In this document: positions 9,164 to 18,745 of the stretch, one piece after another
Position numbering within the stretch: position 1 is the stretch's first letter
How the letters are laid out: the number at the start of each line of letters is the position of its first letter
Source: JAJXWB01 sp036796555
Lineage (GTDB): Bacteria > Pseudomonadota > Alphaproteobacteria > Rhizobiales > Beijerinckiaceae
DNA: 64,000 nucleotides
Reading direction: 5' to 3'
NCBI GenBank assembly: GCA_036796555.1
Contig: DAIRCS010000003.1
Coordinates: 34,080 to 98,079 of the forward strand
The notes under the pieces: generated by a model
What the model saw: only the letters and a program-made list of their open reading frames with translations
Told to the model about the DNA's origin: nothing
The model's database searches: none
Program-made: the position numbers and the translations under genes

Positions 9164-10060
9164 CTATCGCTTGCGGTAGCGCAGCGCCTCGATCAGCGCG
9201 GCGAGGGCGGGCGGCTGCTGTCGGCGGCTGGGGTAATAGAGATGATAGCCCTCGAAGGTCTTCCGCCAATCGGCCAGCGCCTCCACGAGCGCGCCGCTGG
9301 CGATATGGCCGGCGACGAAATCGAGCGGCAGATAGGCCAGGCCGAAGCCCGCGAGACAGGCCTGGCGCACCTGCACGACGCTGGTGAAGACGAGCCTGCC
9401 TTCCGTCGTGACACGCAGGTCCTTTCGCCCCTTGCTGAACGTCCAGGCCAGGAATTCGCCGTGGGTCGGCAGGCGCAGATTGATGCAGGCGTGATCGGAA
9501 AGCTCTTGCGGCCGTTTCGGCTTTTTCCGATTCGTAAAGCAGGACGGCGCGCCGACGACGACCATCGGAATATCCGGCCCGATGCGCAGCGCAATCATGT
9601 CCTTCGACACGAGCTTGCCGCGACGCACGCCCGCGTCGAAACGCTCGCGGACGATATCAGTCCGTCCATAGTCAGTCGCCAGTTCGACGTCGATCTCCGG
9701 GAACTTCGCGAGGAACCGCTCCAGCGCCGGCCAGAGCAGGCTCTGGATCGCATATTCGTCCGCCGAGATACGGATGACGCCCGACGGCCGGTCGCGCAGC
9801 AGGCCGATCCGGGCGAAACCGCGGTCGATCTGCTCCAGCGCCGGCGCCGCATCGGACAGCAGCCGCTCGCCAGCCTCCGTCGGCGACACGTTTCGCGTGG
9901 TGCGATTGAGCAGGCGGATTCCCACCCGCTCCTCCAGATTGCGCACGGTCTGGCTCAGCGCGGACTGGGATACGCCGAGCCGCGCTGCCGCGCGCGTGAA
10001 ACTGCCTTCCTCGGCGACCATGACGAAAGCGTTCAGGTCGCGGAGATTCTCGTTCGGCAT
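9164..10060 (-). CDS. LysR family transcriptional regulator
   Basis: A 298-residue LysR-type regulator. The N-terminal winged HTH covers residues 5-64 with the typical FVMVAEEGSFTRAAARLGVS and ALSQTVRNLEERVGIRLL sequences, then NRTTRNVSPTEAG. The effector-binding domain occupies the rest, with SGVIRISA at about residue 92. It converges on the efflux operon (40 bp between stops) and is divergent from the hydrolase gene at 10200, with 139 bp between the starts. By the usual LysR rule, that divergent gene is its probable target. Confidence 0.93.
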   Translation of the reverse strand: MPNENLRDLNAFVMVAEEGSFTRAAARLGVSQSALSQTVRNLEERVGIRLLNRTTRNVSPTEAGERLLSDAAPALEQIDRGFARIGLLRDRPSGVIRISADEYAIQSLLWPALERFLAKFPEIDVELATDYGRTDIVRERFDAGVRRGKLVSKDMIALRIGPDIPMVVVGAPSCFTNRKKPKRPQELSDHACINLRLPTHGEFLAWTFSKGRKDLRVTTEGRLVFTSVVQVRQACLAGFGLAYLPLDFVAGHIASGALVEALADWRKTFEGYHLYYPSRRQQPPALAALIEALRYRKR

Positions 10061-10199
10061 TCATAAGCCTGACTAATCATGACATCCCGATTGAGCTGTA
10101 TAATCGAAAGCCGGAGCGGGCGCTATATTCGGCGCTATCGAAGGAGCAACGAGGCTCGATTTGAAATCCGCATTCGAGCAAACCGGAAGGATCAAGGAA

Positions 10200-11123
10200 A
10201 TGAAAACCGTCGCCTTCAAGAACAAGACTTGGGACGTGGCCGCCAATCTCCACGTACCCGACAATTTCGATGAATCGAAGAAATATGCGGCCATCGTCGT
10301 CGCGCATCCGATCAGTTCCTGCAAGGAGCAGACGGCCGCGATCTACGCTTCGAAGCTGGCCGAACTCGGCTATGCCTGCCTTGCCTTCGACGCCTCCACG
10401 CAAGGGGCGAGCGGCGGTCTCGACAAATATCTGGAAGACCCGGCGACCCGCGTCGAGGATTTTCGCTGCGCGGCCGACTATCTGACGACGCTGGATTTCG
10501 TGGACGAGAACCGCATCGGCGTGCTCGGCGTCTGCGGCGGCGGCGGTTATGCGGTCAACGCCGCCATGACGGAGCGCCGCTTCAAGGCGGTCGGCACGGT
10601 CGTCGCCGCCAACTACGGCAGGCTCTGCCGCGAAGGCGACATGACGCCCAACGCCGCGATCAAGGCGCTGGAAGGCGTCAGCGCGCAGCGCACGGCCGAG
10701 GCGCGCGGGGCGAAGCCAGCGATCACGACCTATATCCCACAGTCCAAGGCGCAGCTTGAATCCTATGGCGTCACCGACGTCGACGTGGTCGAGGCGGTGG
10801 ACTATTACACCACGCAGCGCGGACAGAAGCCGGGCTCGCCCAACAAGCTCAACGTCGTGAGCACCGGCGCGGCCTTCGCCTGGGACGCCTTTCATCTGGC
10901 CGAGAAACTGCTGACCCAGCCGCTGCAGATCATCGTCGGCGGCGGCCACGCGGGCGCTTTCGGCTCGTACCGCGACGGCTTCGAATTGTTCAACAAGGCG
11001 CGGTCCGCGAAGAAGAACATCTTCGTCGTGCCCGGGGCCACGCACTATGACATGTACGACAAGCCGGAATGCGTCGATCAGGCCGTCGCGAGGCTCAAGG
11101 CGTTCTACGGCGAGAATCTCTGA
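10200..11123 (+). CDS. Alpha/beta hydrolase, dienelactone-hydrolase-like, Cys nucleophile
   Basis: A 307-residue alpha/beta hydrolase. The nucleophile elbow reads GVCGGGG, with Cys where serine hydrolases have Ser; dienelactone hydrolases also use Cys. The C-terminal GATHYDMYD carries the likely catalytic His. An early VVAHPISSCKEQTA segment forms the oxyanion-loop region. The protein resembles the YcjY/DltD-like branch rather than true dienelactone hydrolase, and its substrate is unknown. The ATG at 10200 follows AAGGATCAAGGA; a TTG 39 bp upstream is in frame but would add residues not typical of the family. It is divergent from a LysR gene that probably controls it. Confidence 0.85.
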   Translation: MKTVAFKNKTWDVAANLHVPDNFDESKKYAAIVVAHPISSCKEQTAAIYASKLAELGYACLAFDASTQGASGGLDKYLEDPATRVEDFRCAADYLTTLDFVDENRIGVLGVCGGGGYAVNAAMTERRFKAVGTVVAANYGRLCREGDMTPNAAIKALEGVSAQRTAEARGAKPAITTYIPQSKAQLESYGVTDVDVVEAVDYYTTQRGQKPGSPNKLNVVSTGAAFAWDAFHLAEKLLTQPLQIIVGGGHAGAFGSYRDGFELFNKARSAKKNIFVVPGATHYDMYDKPECVDQAVARLKAFYGENL

Positions 11124-11166
11124 GACCGTCCGCCGGGAAGGCGCGCGTCATGAGTCCTCGAAGACC

Positions 11167-11184
11167 GCTTTCCAAAGGGAAAGC
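11167..11184. terminator. Hairpin between convergent genes
   Basis: GCTTTCC-AAAG-GGAAAGC forms a perfect seven-pair stem with a four-base loop, 43 bp after the hydrolase stop and 85 bp before the end of the convergent binding-protein gene. There is no T-run on either side, so intrinsic termination is uncertain. Confidence 0.4.
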
Positions 11185-11268
11185 AGCAAGACGCGCCGTA
11201 GTGGCGATAACTGTCGCGGCAGCGGCAGCGCAGCGATGGGCTTCTGAGCCGTCGCCGCGCCGCCCGTC

Positions 11269-12867
11269 TCACTCGCCGATCGTCGTCAGGTCCTGGAACC
11301 AGTGCTGGGCCTGGACGAACTGCTTCACCTTCGGCGACAGCGCGTGCGGGTTGGTGTCGTGCACCACCCAGACCAGCGGCGCGTCGTCGACGATCAGGCT
11401 GTGCGCAGAAGCGATCAGCTCGTCCTGCTTCTTCGGGTCGAAGGTCTGCTTGGCCTCGTCGATCAGGGCGTCGACCTTCGGATTCGCGTAGAAGCCCCAG
11501 TTGACGCCGACCGGCGCCGCCTGGCCCGAGTGGAAGAAGCGGATGATCGCATAAAGCGGATCCGAGGTGACATAGGCGATGTTGTTCGCCGTTATGCCCT
11601 CGTTCATCGGATCCTTCGCGCCCTTGCGCCAATGCGTGTAGAGCGTTTCGAGCTCGACGACCTTGAATTCGACATTGACGCCGATCTGCTTGAAGCTTTC
11701 CTGCAGAAATTCGTTGATCGGCAGGGATAGCATCTGGCCCGTACCGCCCTGCGCGATGATGAAGGTCGTCTTCAGCGGCTTCTCCGGCGAATAGCCGGCT
11801 TCCTGCACCAGCTTCTTCGCCGCCGCCAGATCGTATTTGATGTCGAACGACGGCTTGCCGAACCATGGGCTCGACGGATCGACCTGGCCTTTCGCGGGTT
11901 TGGCGAGACCGTTCATCAGCGCGACGACGCCCTCGCGATCGATCGCCAGATTGAGCGCCTTGCGCAAGCGAACGTCAGTCCACGGCGAGCCCGGCAGCAT
12001 GCTCAGGTGATAGTTCCACACATGCGGCGTGACGTTGTCGACGATCTTCATGCCCGCCGCCTTCAGTTGCGGCACGGCGTCCGGCGCCGGCGTCTCGATC
12101 AGGTCGACCTGGCCCGACAGCAGCGCATTGGTGCGCGCAAGCGCCTCCGGCATCGGAACGAGAATAAGCCTGTCGACCTTCGGCAGGCGCGTCTTGTCCC
12201 AATAGTCCGTGTTGCGCACGAGCTCCGCCTCTTCGCGCGGCACGAGCTTGTCGAGCCTGAAGGGGCCCGTGCCCGAGGGCTGCATCGCGAACTTGTCCCA
12301 GTCGCGGCCGACCTTCTCGTACTGCGCCGGGCTTGAAACCAGAAACCAGAGCATCTGGTAAGGAAAGAAGGAATCGACGGTCTTGGTCGCGATCTCGATC
12401 GTGTCGTCGTCGATCTTGCGATAGCTCGCCACCGACGGTAGGCGCGTCTTCACCTGCGCGCTCTGGCGCTTGTCGAATTGCGGCGCCTTGTCATTGAGCA
12501 CCTTGTCGAGATTCCAGATCACGGCGTCGGCGTTGAAGTCGCTGCCGTCATGGAACTTCACGCCCTTGCGCAGCGTGAATTTCCATTTCGTCTTGTCCGC
12601 GAGATCGACGCTCCATCCCGTCGCCAGCCCTGGAACGAGCTTGCCCGGACGATCAGCGACATTCATCTCCCAGGCGACGAGCGGATCATAAATGGTCAAA
12701 CCGGTGAATTGATAGGCGCCGGCGCCGCGATCCGGCTGACCGGTGGTGAGCGGAATGTCCGCCATCGAAATTCCATAGCGGATGACGCTCTCCGCCTTGG
12801 CTGCGCTCGCCGCAAGCGCGAACGCGGCCGCTACAGCCATGCCTCTGAGAATGCATGATTTCATCAT
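11269..12867 (-). CDS. ABC transporter substrate-binding protein, peptide family 5
   Basis: A 532-residue family 5 solute-binding protein (DppA/OppA type). Residues 1-26 are a Sec signal peptide (ending ASAAKA). The mature part contains the family signature KWKFTLRKGVKFHDGSDF at about residues 92-110 and GTGPFRLDKL. The ATG at 12867 has AGGAG five bases upstream; a second ATG directly follows. It is a paralogue of the divergently transcribed gene at 13004: both carry the segment beginning with a DIP motif and GQPD, and both have a GPMP/MPEA-type block. Only the plus-strand arm is followed by permease and ATPase genes, so this protein may feed the same transporter with a different ligand. Confidence 0.9.
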   Translation of the reverse strand: MMKSCILRGMAVAAAFALAASAAKAESVIRYGISMADIPLTTGQPDRGAGAYQFTGLTIYDPLVAWEMNVADRPGKLVPGLATGWSVDLADKTKWKFTLRKGVKFHDGSDFNADAVIWNLDKVLNDKAPQFDKRQSAQVKTRLPSVASYRKIDDDTIEIATKTVDSFFPYQMLWFLVSSPAQYEKVGRDWDKFAMQPSGTGPFRLDKLVPREEAELVRNTDYWDKTRLPKVDRLILVPMPEALARTNALLSGQVDLIETPAPDAVPQLKAAGMKIVDNVTPHVWNYHLSMLPGSPWTDVRLRKALNLAIDREGVVALMNGLAKPAKGQVDPSSPWFGKPSFDIKYDLAAAKKLVQEAGYSPEKPLKTTFIIAQGGTGQMLSLPINEFLQESFKQIGVNVEFKVVELETLYTHWRKGAKDPMNEGITANNIAYVTSDPLYAIIRFFHSGQAAPVGVNWGFYANPKVDALIDEAKQTFDPKKQDELIASAHSLIVDDAPLVWVVHDTNPHALSPKVKQFVQAQHWFQDLTTIGE

Positions 12868-13003
12868 CTTGGCTCCTGCCGCCCGCCAGATGGGCCTTAT
12901 GCGCAAGGCAGCAAGAACCACGCCATGGAAAGCCGGGCGACCGGCGGCGATGGCACATGCGTTGCATTCGTTTTCGGCAGTCTTTTCTGGAGTATGTACG
13001 CCG

Positions 13004-14656
13004 ATGCGCGCAAACCTGTTCAAATCGCGGGCAGCCGGGCTCGCCGTCCTCGCCCTGCTCGCTTCCGCGATCCCCGCTCTTGCGGAAACGACGGTGCGCA
13101 TCGGCATGACGGCCGCCGACATTCCGCGCACGCTTGGCCAGCCGGACCAGGGCTTCGAAGGCAACCGCTTCACCGGCCTCACAATGTACGACGCGCTCAC
13201 CATGTGGGACCTGTCGTCGGAGACGAAGCCGAGCGTCGTCATTCCCGGCCTCGCGACGGAATGGGCGGTCGATCCGGCAGACCACACGAAATGGACGTTC
13301 AAGCTGAGGCCGGGCGTGAAATTTCACGACGGCAGCGACTTCAACGCCGACGCCGTCGTCTGGAACGTCGGCAAGGTGCTCGACAAGAACGCCGTGCAAT
13401 ACGACCCGAGCCAGATCGGCGTCACGGCCTCGCGCATGCCGACGCTCGTCTCCGCGCGCAAGATAGACGACATGACGGTGGAATTGACCACCAAGGAGCC
13501 CGACAGCTTCCTGCCGATCAATCTGACCAATCTCTTCATCGCCAGCCCGGCGCAATGGAAGAAGTTCTTCGACCCCGCGCAGGGCGTCGACGACAAGGCG
13601 AAAGCGCAGGCCGCATGGACGGCCTTCGCGCGCGACGCCTCGGGCACCGGCCCCTGGAAGATGAAGCAGTTCACGCCGCGCGAACGGCTCGAACTCGTCC
13701 GCAACGTCGATTACTGGAACAAGGATCGCGTGCCGAAGGTCGATCGCCTGGTTCTGCTGCCCATGCCCGAAGCCAACTCCCGCACGGCCGCGCTTCTCTC
13801 GGGCCAGGTCGACTGGGTCGAGGCGCCGGCGCCCGACGCGCTGCCCGAATTGAAAGCCAAGGGCTTCGTCATCAAGGCCAACGAGCAGCCGCATGTCTGG
13901 CCATGGCAGTTTTCGCGCGTCAAGGGCTCGCCGTGGAACGACATCCGCGTGCGCAAGGCCGCCAATCTCTGCGTGGACCGCGAAGGATTGCGCGATGGTC
14001 TGCTCGCAGGCCTGATGGCGCCGGCGACCGGCACGTTCGAGCCGGGCCATCCCTGGCGCGGCAATCCGACCTTCCAGATCAAATACGACAAGGCCGCCGC
14101 GCAGGCTCTGATGAAGGAAGCGGGCTTCGGGCCGGACAAGCATCTTGCCGTCAAGGTGCAGACCTCGGCGTCCGGCTCGGGCCAGATGCTGCCGCTGCCG
14201 ATGAACGAATATCTGCAGCAGGCGCTCGCCGAATGCTATTTCGACGTGAAGCTCGACGTCATCGAGTGGAACACGCTGTTCACCAACTGGCGGCGCGGCG
14301 CCAAGGATCCGAGCGCCAACGGGGCGGACGCGATCAACGTCACCTATGCGGCGATGGACCCGTTCTTCGCGATGGTGCGCTTCCTGCAATCCTCGATGGC
14401 GCCGCCCGTCTCCAACAACTGGGGCTTCATCGACAATCCGAAATTCGACGAACTCGTGAAGAAAGCGCGCCAGACCTTCGACGAGAAGGCGCGCGACGCC
14501 GCGCTGGCCGAGTTGCACGCGGCCTCGGTCGACGACGCCGCCTTCCTGTATGTCGCCCACGACGTGGGACCGCGCGCGATCAGCCCGAAGATCAAGGGGC
14601 TCGTGCAGCCCAAGAGCTGGTTCGTCGACTTCTCGACCATGTCCGTCGCGCCCTGA
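13004..14656 (+). CDS. ABC transporter substrate-binding protein, peptide family 5
   Basis: A 550-residue family 5 solute-binding protein. A signal peptide covers residues 1-27 (ending AIPALA), followed by ETTVRIGMTAADIPRTLGQ and the family motif KWTFKLRPGVKFHDGSDF. The start at MRANLFKSRAAG was chosen because it begins the signal peptide; a GGAG lies somewhat far upstream, so expression may be modest. It heads a five-gene operon with two permeases and two ATPases of the Dpp/Opp type. The ligand could be a peptide, an opine or another small amide. The gene is a divergent paralogue of the one at 11269, with 136 bp between them. Confidence 0.9.
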   Translation: MRANLFKSRAAGLAVLALLASAIPALAETTVRIGMTAADIPRTLGQPDQGFEGNRFTGLTMYDALTMWDLSSETKPSVVIPGLATEWAVDPADHTKWTFKLRPGVKFHDGSDFNADAVVWNVGKVLDKNAVQYDPSQIGVTASRMPTLVSARKIDDMTVELTTKEPDSFLPINLTNLFIASPAQWKKFFDPAQGVDDKAKAQAAWTAFARDASGTGPWKMKQFTPRERLELVRNVDYWNKDRVPKVDRLVLLPMPEANSRTAALLSGQVDWVEAPAPDALPELKAKGFVIKANEQPHVWPWQFSRVKGSPWNDIRVRKAANLCVDREGLRDGLLAGLMAPATGTFEPGHPWRGNPTFQIKYDKAAAQALMKEAGFGPDKHLAVKVQTSASGSGQMLPLPMNEYLQQALAECYFDVKLDVIEWNTLFTNWRRGAKDPSANGADAINVTYAAMDPFFAMVRFLQSSMAPPVSNNWGFIDNPKFDELVKKARQTFDEKARDAALAELHAASVDDAAFLYVAHDVGPRAISPKIKGLVQPKSWFVDFSTMSVAP

Positions 14657-14693
14657 GGCGCAGCTAGGCGTCCGGCGCGCGAAGGAACCGCTC

Positions 14694-15647
14694 GTGCTCG
14701 CATATATCCTGCGCAGGCTCGTTTACGCTTTGCCCATCCTGGTCTGCGTGGCGCTCGTCTGCTTCCTGCTGGTGCATATGACGCCCGGCGATCCGCTGGT
14801 CGCCGTGCTGCCTGCCGACGCCTCACAGGAACTGGCGCAGCAGCTGCGCACGCTCTACGGCTTCGACAAGCCGTTGCCGATCCAGTTCGGCATGTGGCTG
14901 TGGCGCGCGCTGCACGGCGATCTCGGCGCCTCGATCGCCACCGGACGCCCCGTCGTCAGCGAGGTCGGGCGCGCCGTTCTCAACACCGCCATGCTCGCCG
15001 TCGCGGCGGCGATCATCGGCTTCGCGCTCGGCCTGTTCTTCGGTCTCGTCGCCGGCTATTTCCGCGATAGCTGGATCGACAAGCTCGCGACCTCGATCGC
15101 CATCGCCGGCGTCTCCGTGCCGCATTACTGGCTCGGCATGGTGCTGGTGATCGTCTTTTCGGTGGAGCTCAACTGGCTGCCGGCGGTCGGCGCGGGGCCC
15201 GGCGGCTCCGCGCAATGGGAATGGGACTGGGCGCATCTGCGCTATCTCGTCCTGCCGGCGATCACGACCTCGGTCATTCCCATGGGCATCATCACACGCA
15301 ACGTGCGCGCGCTGACCGGCGACATTCTCTCGCAGGATTTCGTCGAGGCGCTCTACGCCAAGGGCATGCGGCGCACGCAGGTGTTCCGCCACGTCGTCAA
15401 GAACGCCGCGCCGACCGCGCTGGCCGTCATGGGCCTGCAGCTCGGCTACATGCTCGGCGGCTCGATCCTCGTGGAGACCGTGTTTTCCTGGCCTGGCTCC
15501 GGCCTGCTGCTGAACTCCGCGATCTTCCAGCGCGACCTGCCCCTGCTGCAAGGCGCGGTGCTGACGCTGGCGATCTTCTTCGTCGCGCTCAACCTGCTGG
15601 TCGACGTCGCTCAAGCGCTGATCGACCCGCGCATCCGCAGGAAGTGA
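14694..15647 (+). CDS. ABC transporter permease, DppB type
   Basis: A 317-residue inner-membrane permease with about six hydrophobic segments. Its N-terminus (LAYILRRLVYALPILVCVAL) and the following VHMTPGDPL are hallmarks of DppB/OppB subunits. The cytoplasmic coupling loop EALYAKGMRRTQVFRHVVKN occurs at about residues 215-235. The start is GTG at 14694 with AAGGA seven bases upstream; no ATG fits the family N-terminus. It lies 37 bp after the binding-protein gene and one base before the next permease. Confidence 0.92.
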   Translation: MLAYILRRLVYALPILVCVALVCFLLVHMTPGDPLVAVLPADASQELAQQLRTLYGFDKPLPIQFGMWLWRALHGDLGASIATGRPVVSEVGRAVLNTAMLAVAAAIIGFALGLFFGLVAGYFRDSWIDKLATSIAIAGVSVPHYWLGMVLVIVFSVELNWLPAVGAGPGGSAQWEWDWAHLRYLVLPAITTSVIPMGIITRNVRALTGDILSQDFVEALYAKGMRRTQVFRHVVKNAAPTALAVMGLQLGYMLGGSILVETVFSWPGSGLLLNSAIFQRDLPLLQGAVLTLAIFFVALNLLVDVAQALIDPRIRRK

Positions 15648-15648
15648 C

Positions 15649-16542
15649 ATGAGCGCGCCCGCCGCCCCCGCCGCCATCGACGTCCCCGCCCAGCCGACGC
15701 GCGCTCGCGGCTATTGGGCGGGCGTCGGCCGCAGGCTCGTGCGCGACCGCGTCAGCATGGTCTGCGCCGCCATTCTCGTTCTGATCTGCCTTGCGGCGAT
15801 CCTTGCGCCGTGGCTCGGATTGCCCGACCCCTACCAAGGCTCGATGATCCGCCGTCTGCGTCACATCGGAACGGCCGGCTACATCCTCGGTTCGGACGAG
15901 CTCGGCCGCGACATGCTGGCGCGGCTGATCTATGGCGGCCGCCTGTCGCTCGTCATCGGCATCACGCCGGTCATCCTCGCCTTTGTCCTCGGCACGGCGC
16001 TGGGGCTCGTGGCGGGCTACGCCGGCGGCGCGGTCAATACCGCGATCATGCGCACCATCGACGTCTTCTTCGCCTTCCCGTCCGTGCTCCTGGCCATCGC
16101 CATTTCGGCCGCGCTCGGCGCCGGAATCGTCAATTCCATCGTCTCCCTCACCGTGATCTTCACGCCGCAGATCGCGCGCGTCGCCGAGAGCGTGACGACC
16201 GGCGTGCGCAACATGGACTTCATCGACGCCGCGCGCGCGTCGGGCGCCGGCGCCGCGACCGTCATCCGCGTGCATGTGCTCGGCAATGTGCTTGGCCCCA
16301 TCTTCGTCTATGCGACGGGCCTTACCTCGGTCTCGATGATCCTCGCCTCCGGCCTCTCGTTCCTGGGCCTTGGCGTCAAGCCGCCGGAGCCCGAATGGGG
16401 CCTGATGCTCAACACCCTGCGCACGGCGATCTATTCCAATCCCTGGGTCGCCGCCCTGCCGGGCGCGATGATCTTCATCGTTTCGATCTGCTTCAACCTG
16501 CTGAGCGACGGATTGCGCAGCGCCATGGACATCCGGAACTGA
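15649..16542 (+). CDS. ABC transporter permease, DppC type
   Basis: A 297-residue permease partner. Features of the DppC/OppC family include an N-terminal helix after a short cytoplasmic tail, LGSDELGRDMLARLIYGGR at about residue 82, and the coupling loop DAARASGAGAATVIRVHVL. The C-terminal PEWGLMLN block is also typical. It starts one base after the DppB stop and is followed four bases later by the first ATPase, so the operon is tightly packed. Confidence 0.93.
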   Translation: MSAPAAPAAIDVPAQPTRARGYWAGVGRRLVRDRVSMVCAAILVLICLAAILAPWLGLPDPYQGSMIRRLRHIGTAGYILGSDELGRDMLARLIYGGRLSLVIGITPVILAFVLGTALGLVAGYAGGAVNTAIMRTIDVFFAFPSVLLAIAISAALGAGIVNSIVSLTVIFTPQIARVAESVTTGVRNMDFIDAARASGAGAATVIRVHVLGNVLGPIFVYATGLTSVSMILASGLSFLGLGVKPPEPEWGLMLNTLRTAIYSNPWVAALPGAMIFIVSICFNLLSDGLRSAMDIRN

Positions 16543-16546
16543 CGTC

Positions 16547-17608
16547 ATGAGCGACGACATCGCCACGCTCGATCCGATCGAAGATATTGGCGGCGCCGCG
16601 CAGCCCCTGCTCGAGGTGACGCATCTGACGAAGCATTTTCCCGTGGGCGGCGGCTTTCTGGGCCCCCGCAACAAGGTGCGCGCCGTCGACGACGTGTCCT
16701 TCTCCATCGCCAAGGGCGAGACGCTTGGCATCGTCGGCGAATCCGGCTGCGGCAAGTCGAGCACGGCGCGCCTGCTGATGCATCTGACGCGATATGATTC
16801 CGGCGAGATCCTCTATGACGGCCGGCTCGTCGGCGGCGCCCTGCCGCTGACCGAGTTCCGCCGCGGCGTGCAGATGGTGTTTCAGGACAGCTACGCCTCG
16901 CTCAATCCGCGCTTGACGATCGAGGATTCCATCGCTTTCGGCCCCAAGGTGCAGGGGATGCGCGACGCGCAGGCGCGCGAGCTCGCCCGCAGTCTGCTCG
17001 GCAGGGTCGGTCTGCGCCCGGAGATTTTCGGCGGCCGCTATCCGCACGAAGTATCGGGCGGCCAGCGGCAGCGCGTGAACATCGCGCGCGCGCTGGCCCT
17101 CTCGCCACGGCTGGTCATCCTCGACGAGGCCGTGTCCGCGCTGGACAAGTCGGTCGAGGCGCAGGTGCTCAATCTGCTCGTCGACCTGAAACGCGAGTTC
17201 GGCCTGACCTACCTTTTCATCAGCCACGATCTCAACGTCGTGCGCTACATCTCCGACCGCGTTCTCGTCATGTATCTCGGCGAGGTGGTCGAGCTCGGCC
17301 CCGTCGAGACGCTCTGGACCGAAGCCACGCATCCCTATACGCGCGCCCTTCTGTCGGCGATGCCCTCCTCCGATCCCGACCATCGCACCCAGGAGCCGCC
17401 GCTGAGCGGCGATCCGCCCAATCCGATCGACCCGCCGCCGGGCTGTCGCTTCCACCCGCGCTGTCCTTTTTCAGAGCCCGTCTGCGCGACGACGAAGCCG
17501 GGCTTGTTCGCGCTCGCGCCGGCCCATCGCGCCGCCTGCCTCATGGCGATCCCCGGCGGCGGCCACAGCCGCAGTCCCGCCGCGGCGCCAGGAGACGCGG
17601 CCCCATGA
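16547..17608 (+). CDS. ABC transporter ATP-binding protein, DppF type
   Basis: A 353-residue ATPase. Walker A is GESGCGKSS, the Q-loop is in MVFQDSYASLNP, the signature is SGGQRQR, Walker B is LVILDEAVSALD and the H-loop His is in ISHDLNVV. The C-terminal oligopeptide/dipeptide extension carries CRFHPRCPF and a later Cys, a cluster typical of this family. It overlaps the next ATPase gene by four bases (ATGA). Confidence 0.94.
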   Translation: MSDDIATLDPIEDIGGAAQPLLEVTHLTKHFPVGGGFLGPRNKVRAVDDVSFSIAKGETLGIVGESGCGKSSTARLLMHLTRYDSGEILYDGRLVGGALPLTEFRRGVQMVFQDSYASLNPRLTIEDSIAFGPKVQGMRDAQARELARSLLGRVGLRPEIFGGRYPHEVSGGQRQRVNIARALALSPRLVILDEAVSALDKSVEAQVLNLLVDLKREFGLTYLFISHDLNVVRYISDRVLVMYLGEVVELGPVETLWTEATHPYTRALLSAMPSSDPDHRTQEPPLSGDPPNPIDPPPGCRFHPRCPFSEPVCATTKPGLFALAPAHRAACLMAIPGGGHSRSPAAAPGDAAP

Positions 17609-18576
17609 CAGACCTCGTCGAAATTCGCGATCTCCGCGTGCGCTTTTCCGGCGAGCGCACGGTGCATGCGATCAACGGGGTCGATCTTGCGCTGAAGCAG
17701 GGCGAGACGCTCGGCCTGCTCGGCGAATCCGGCTCTGGCAAGAGCGTCACGCTGCGCGCGCTGCTGCGCCTGCTGCCGCGCAGGCGCACGCACATCTCCG
17801 GCGCGGTCCGCGTCGACGGCCAGGACGTTCTCGCCTTCGACGAGGACGCTCTTGCCGCCTTTCGCGGCCGCGTCGTCTCGATGATCTTTCAGGAGCCCGG
17901 TCTCGCGCTTGATCCCGTCTACACGATTGGCGACCAGATCGCCGAAACCGTCGTGCGCCACGAGGGCAAGAGCCGCGCCGAGGCGCGCGCGCGGGCGCTG
18001 GAGATGCTCGAAATCGTCCGCATCCCTTCCGCGCGCCGCCGGCTCGACGCCTATCCGCACGAGCTGTCCGGCGGCATGCGCCAAAGAGCGATGATCGCGC
18101 TCGCGCTCTCCTGCAAGCCCAAGGTGCTTCTGGCGGACGAGCCGACGACCGCGCTCGATGCGACCGTCCAGATCCAGATTCTGCTGCTGCTGCGCGAACT
18201 CCAGCGCGAGATGGGCATGTCCGTCATCTTCGTGACGCACGACATCGGCGTCGCCGTCGAGATCAGCGACCGTATCGCCGTCATGTACGCCGGCCAGATC
18301 GTCGAAAGCGGGGCCGTGCGCGACGTCGTCAGGACGCCGGCGCATCCCTACACGCGCGGCCTGCTCGCCTCCACCGCCCATGACGCCCGCAAGGGAGAGC
18401 GGCTCGAGACGATACCCGGCGCCCCGCCGCCGCTCGACACGGAGCCGGCCGCCTGCGCCTTCGCCCCGCGCTGCGCCTGCGTTCAGACGACCTGCACGCA
18501 GGCGCCGCCGCCCGTCGTCGCGGCGCACGGCGACGGTCTGGCGCGATGCGTGCTGACGGCGCAGGCGGCTGCTTGA
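17605..18576 (+). CDS. ABC transporter ATP-binding protein, DppD type
   Basis: A 323-residue ATPase, the last gene of the peptide-type importer operon. Walker A is GESGSGKS, the Q-loop is MIFQEPGLALDP, the signature is LSGGMRQR, Walker B is VLLADEPTTALD and the switch His is in VTHDIGVA. The C-terminal extension has the CAFAPRCACVQTTC cysteine set seen in DppD/OppD proteins. With the DppF-type partner it would form the ATPase pair. Confidence 0.94.
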   Translation: MTDLVEIRDLRVRFSGERTVHAINGVDLALKQGETLGLLGESGSGKSVTLRALLRLLPRRRTHISGAVRVDGQDVLAFDEDALAAFRGRVVSMIFQEPGLALDPVYTIGDQIAETVVRHEGKSRAEARARALEMLEIVRIPSARRRLDAYPHELSGGMRQRAMIALALSCKPKVLLADEPTTALDATVQIQILLLLRELQREMGMSVIFVTHDIGVAVEISDRIAVMYAGQIVESGAVRDVVRTPAHPYTRGLLASTAHDARKGERLETIPGAPPPLDTEPAACAFAPRCACVQTTCTQAPPPVVAAHGDGLARCVLTAQAAA

Positions 18577-18745
18577 GAATTTATGCGCTCCTGACCATTC
18601 GCGGGGACGCTTGCGCCCGATCGCGTCGGACAATTCGAAGGCTCGCTCTCGAACGCATCTCCATGGAGCGGAGTTCGCGGCATGTCCGCCGCGTGGCGCT
18701 GTTTCAGGGGGTTATGCCCACGAAACGACAAGCGCCGTCTCGGCC

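Noticed and set aside
12686..14560. A 624-codon minus-strand frame opposite the binding protein at 13004
   Set aside because: It is a shadow of a clear family 5 binding protein and contains none of the expected features of a real protein.
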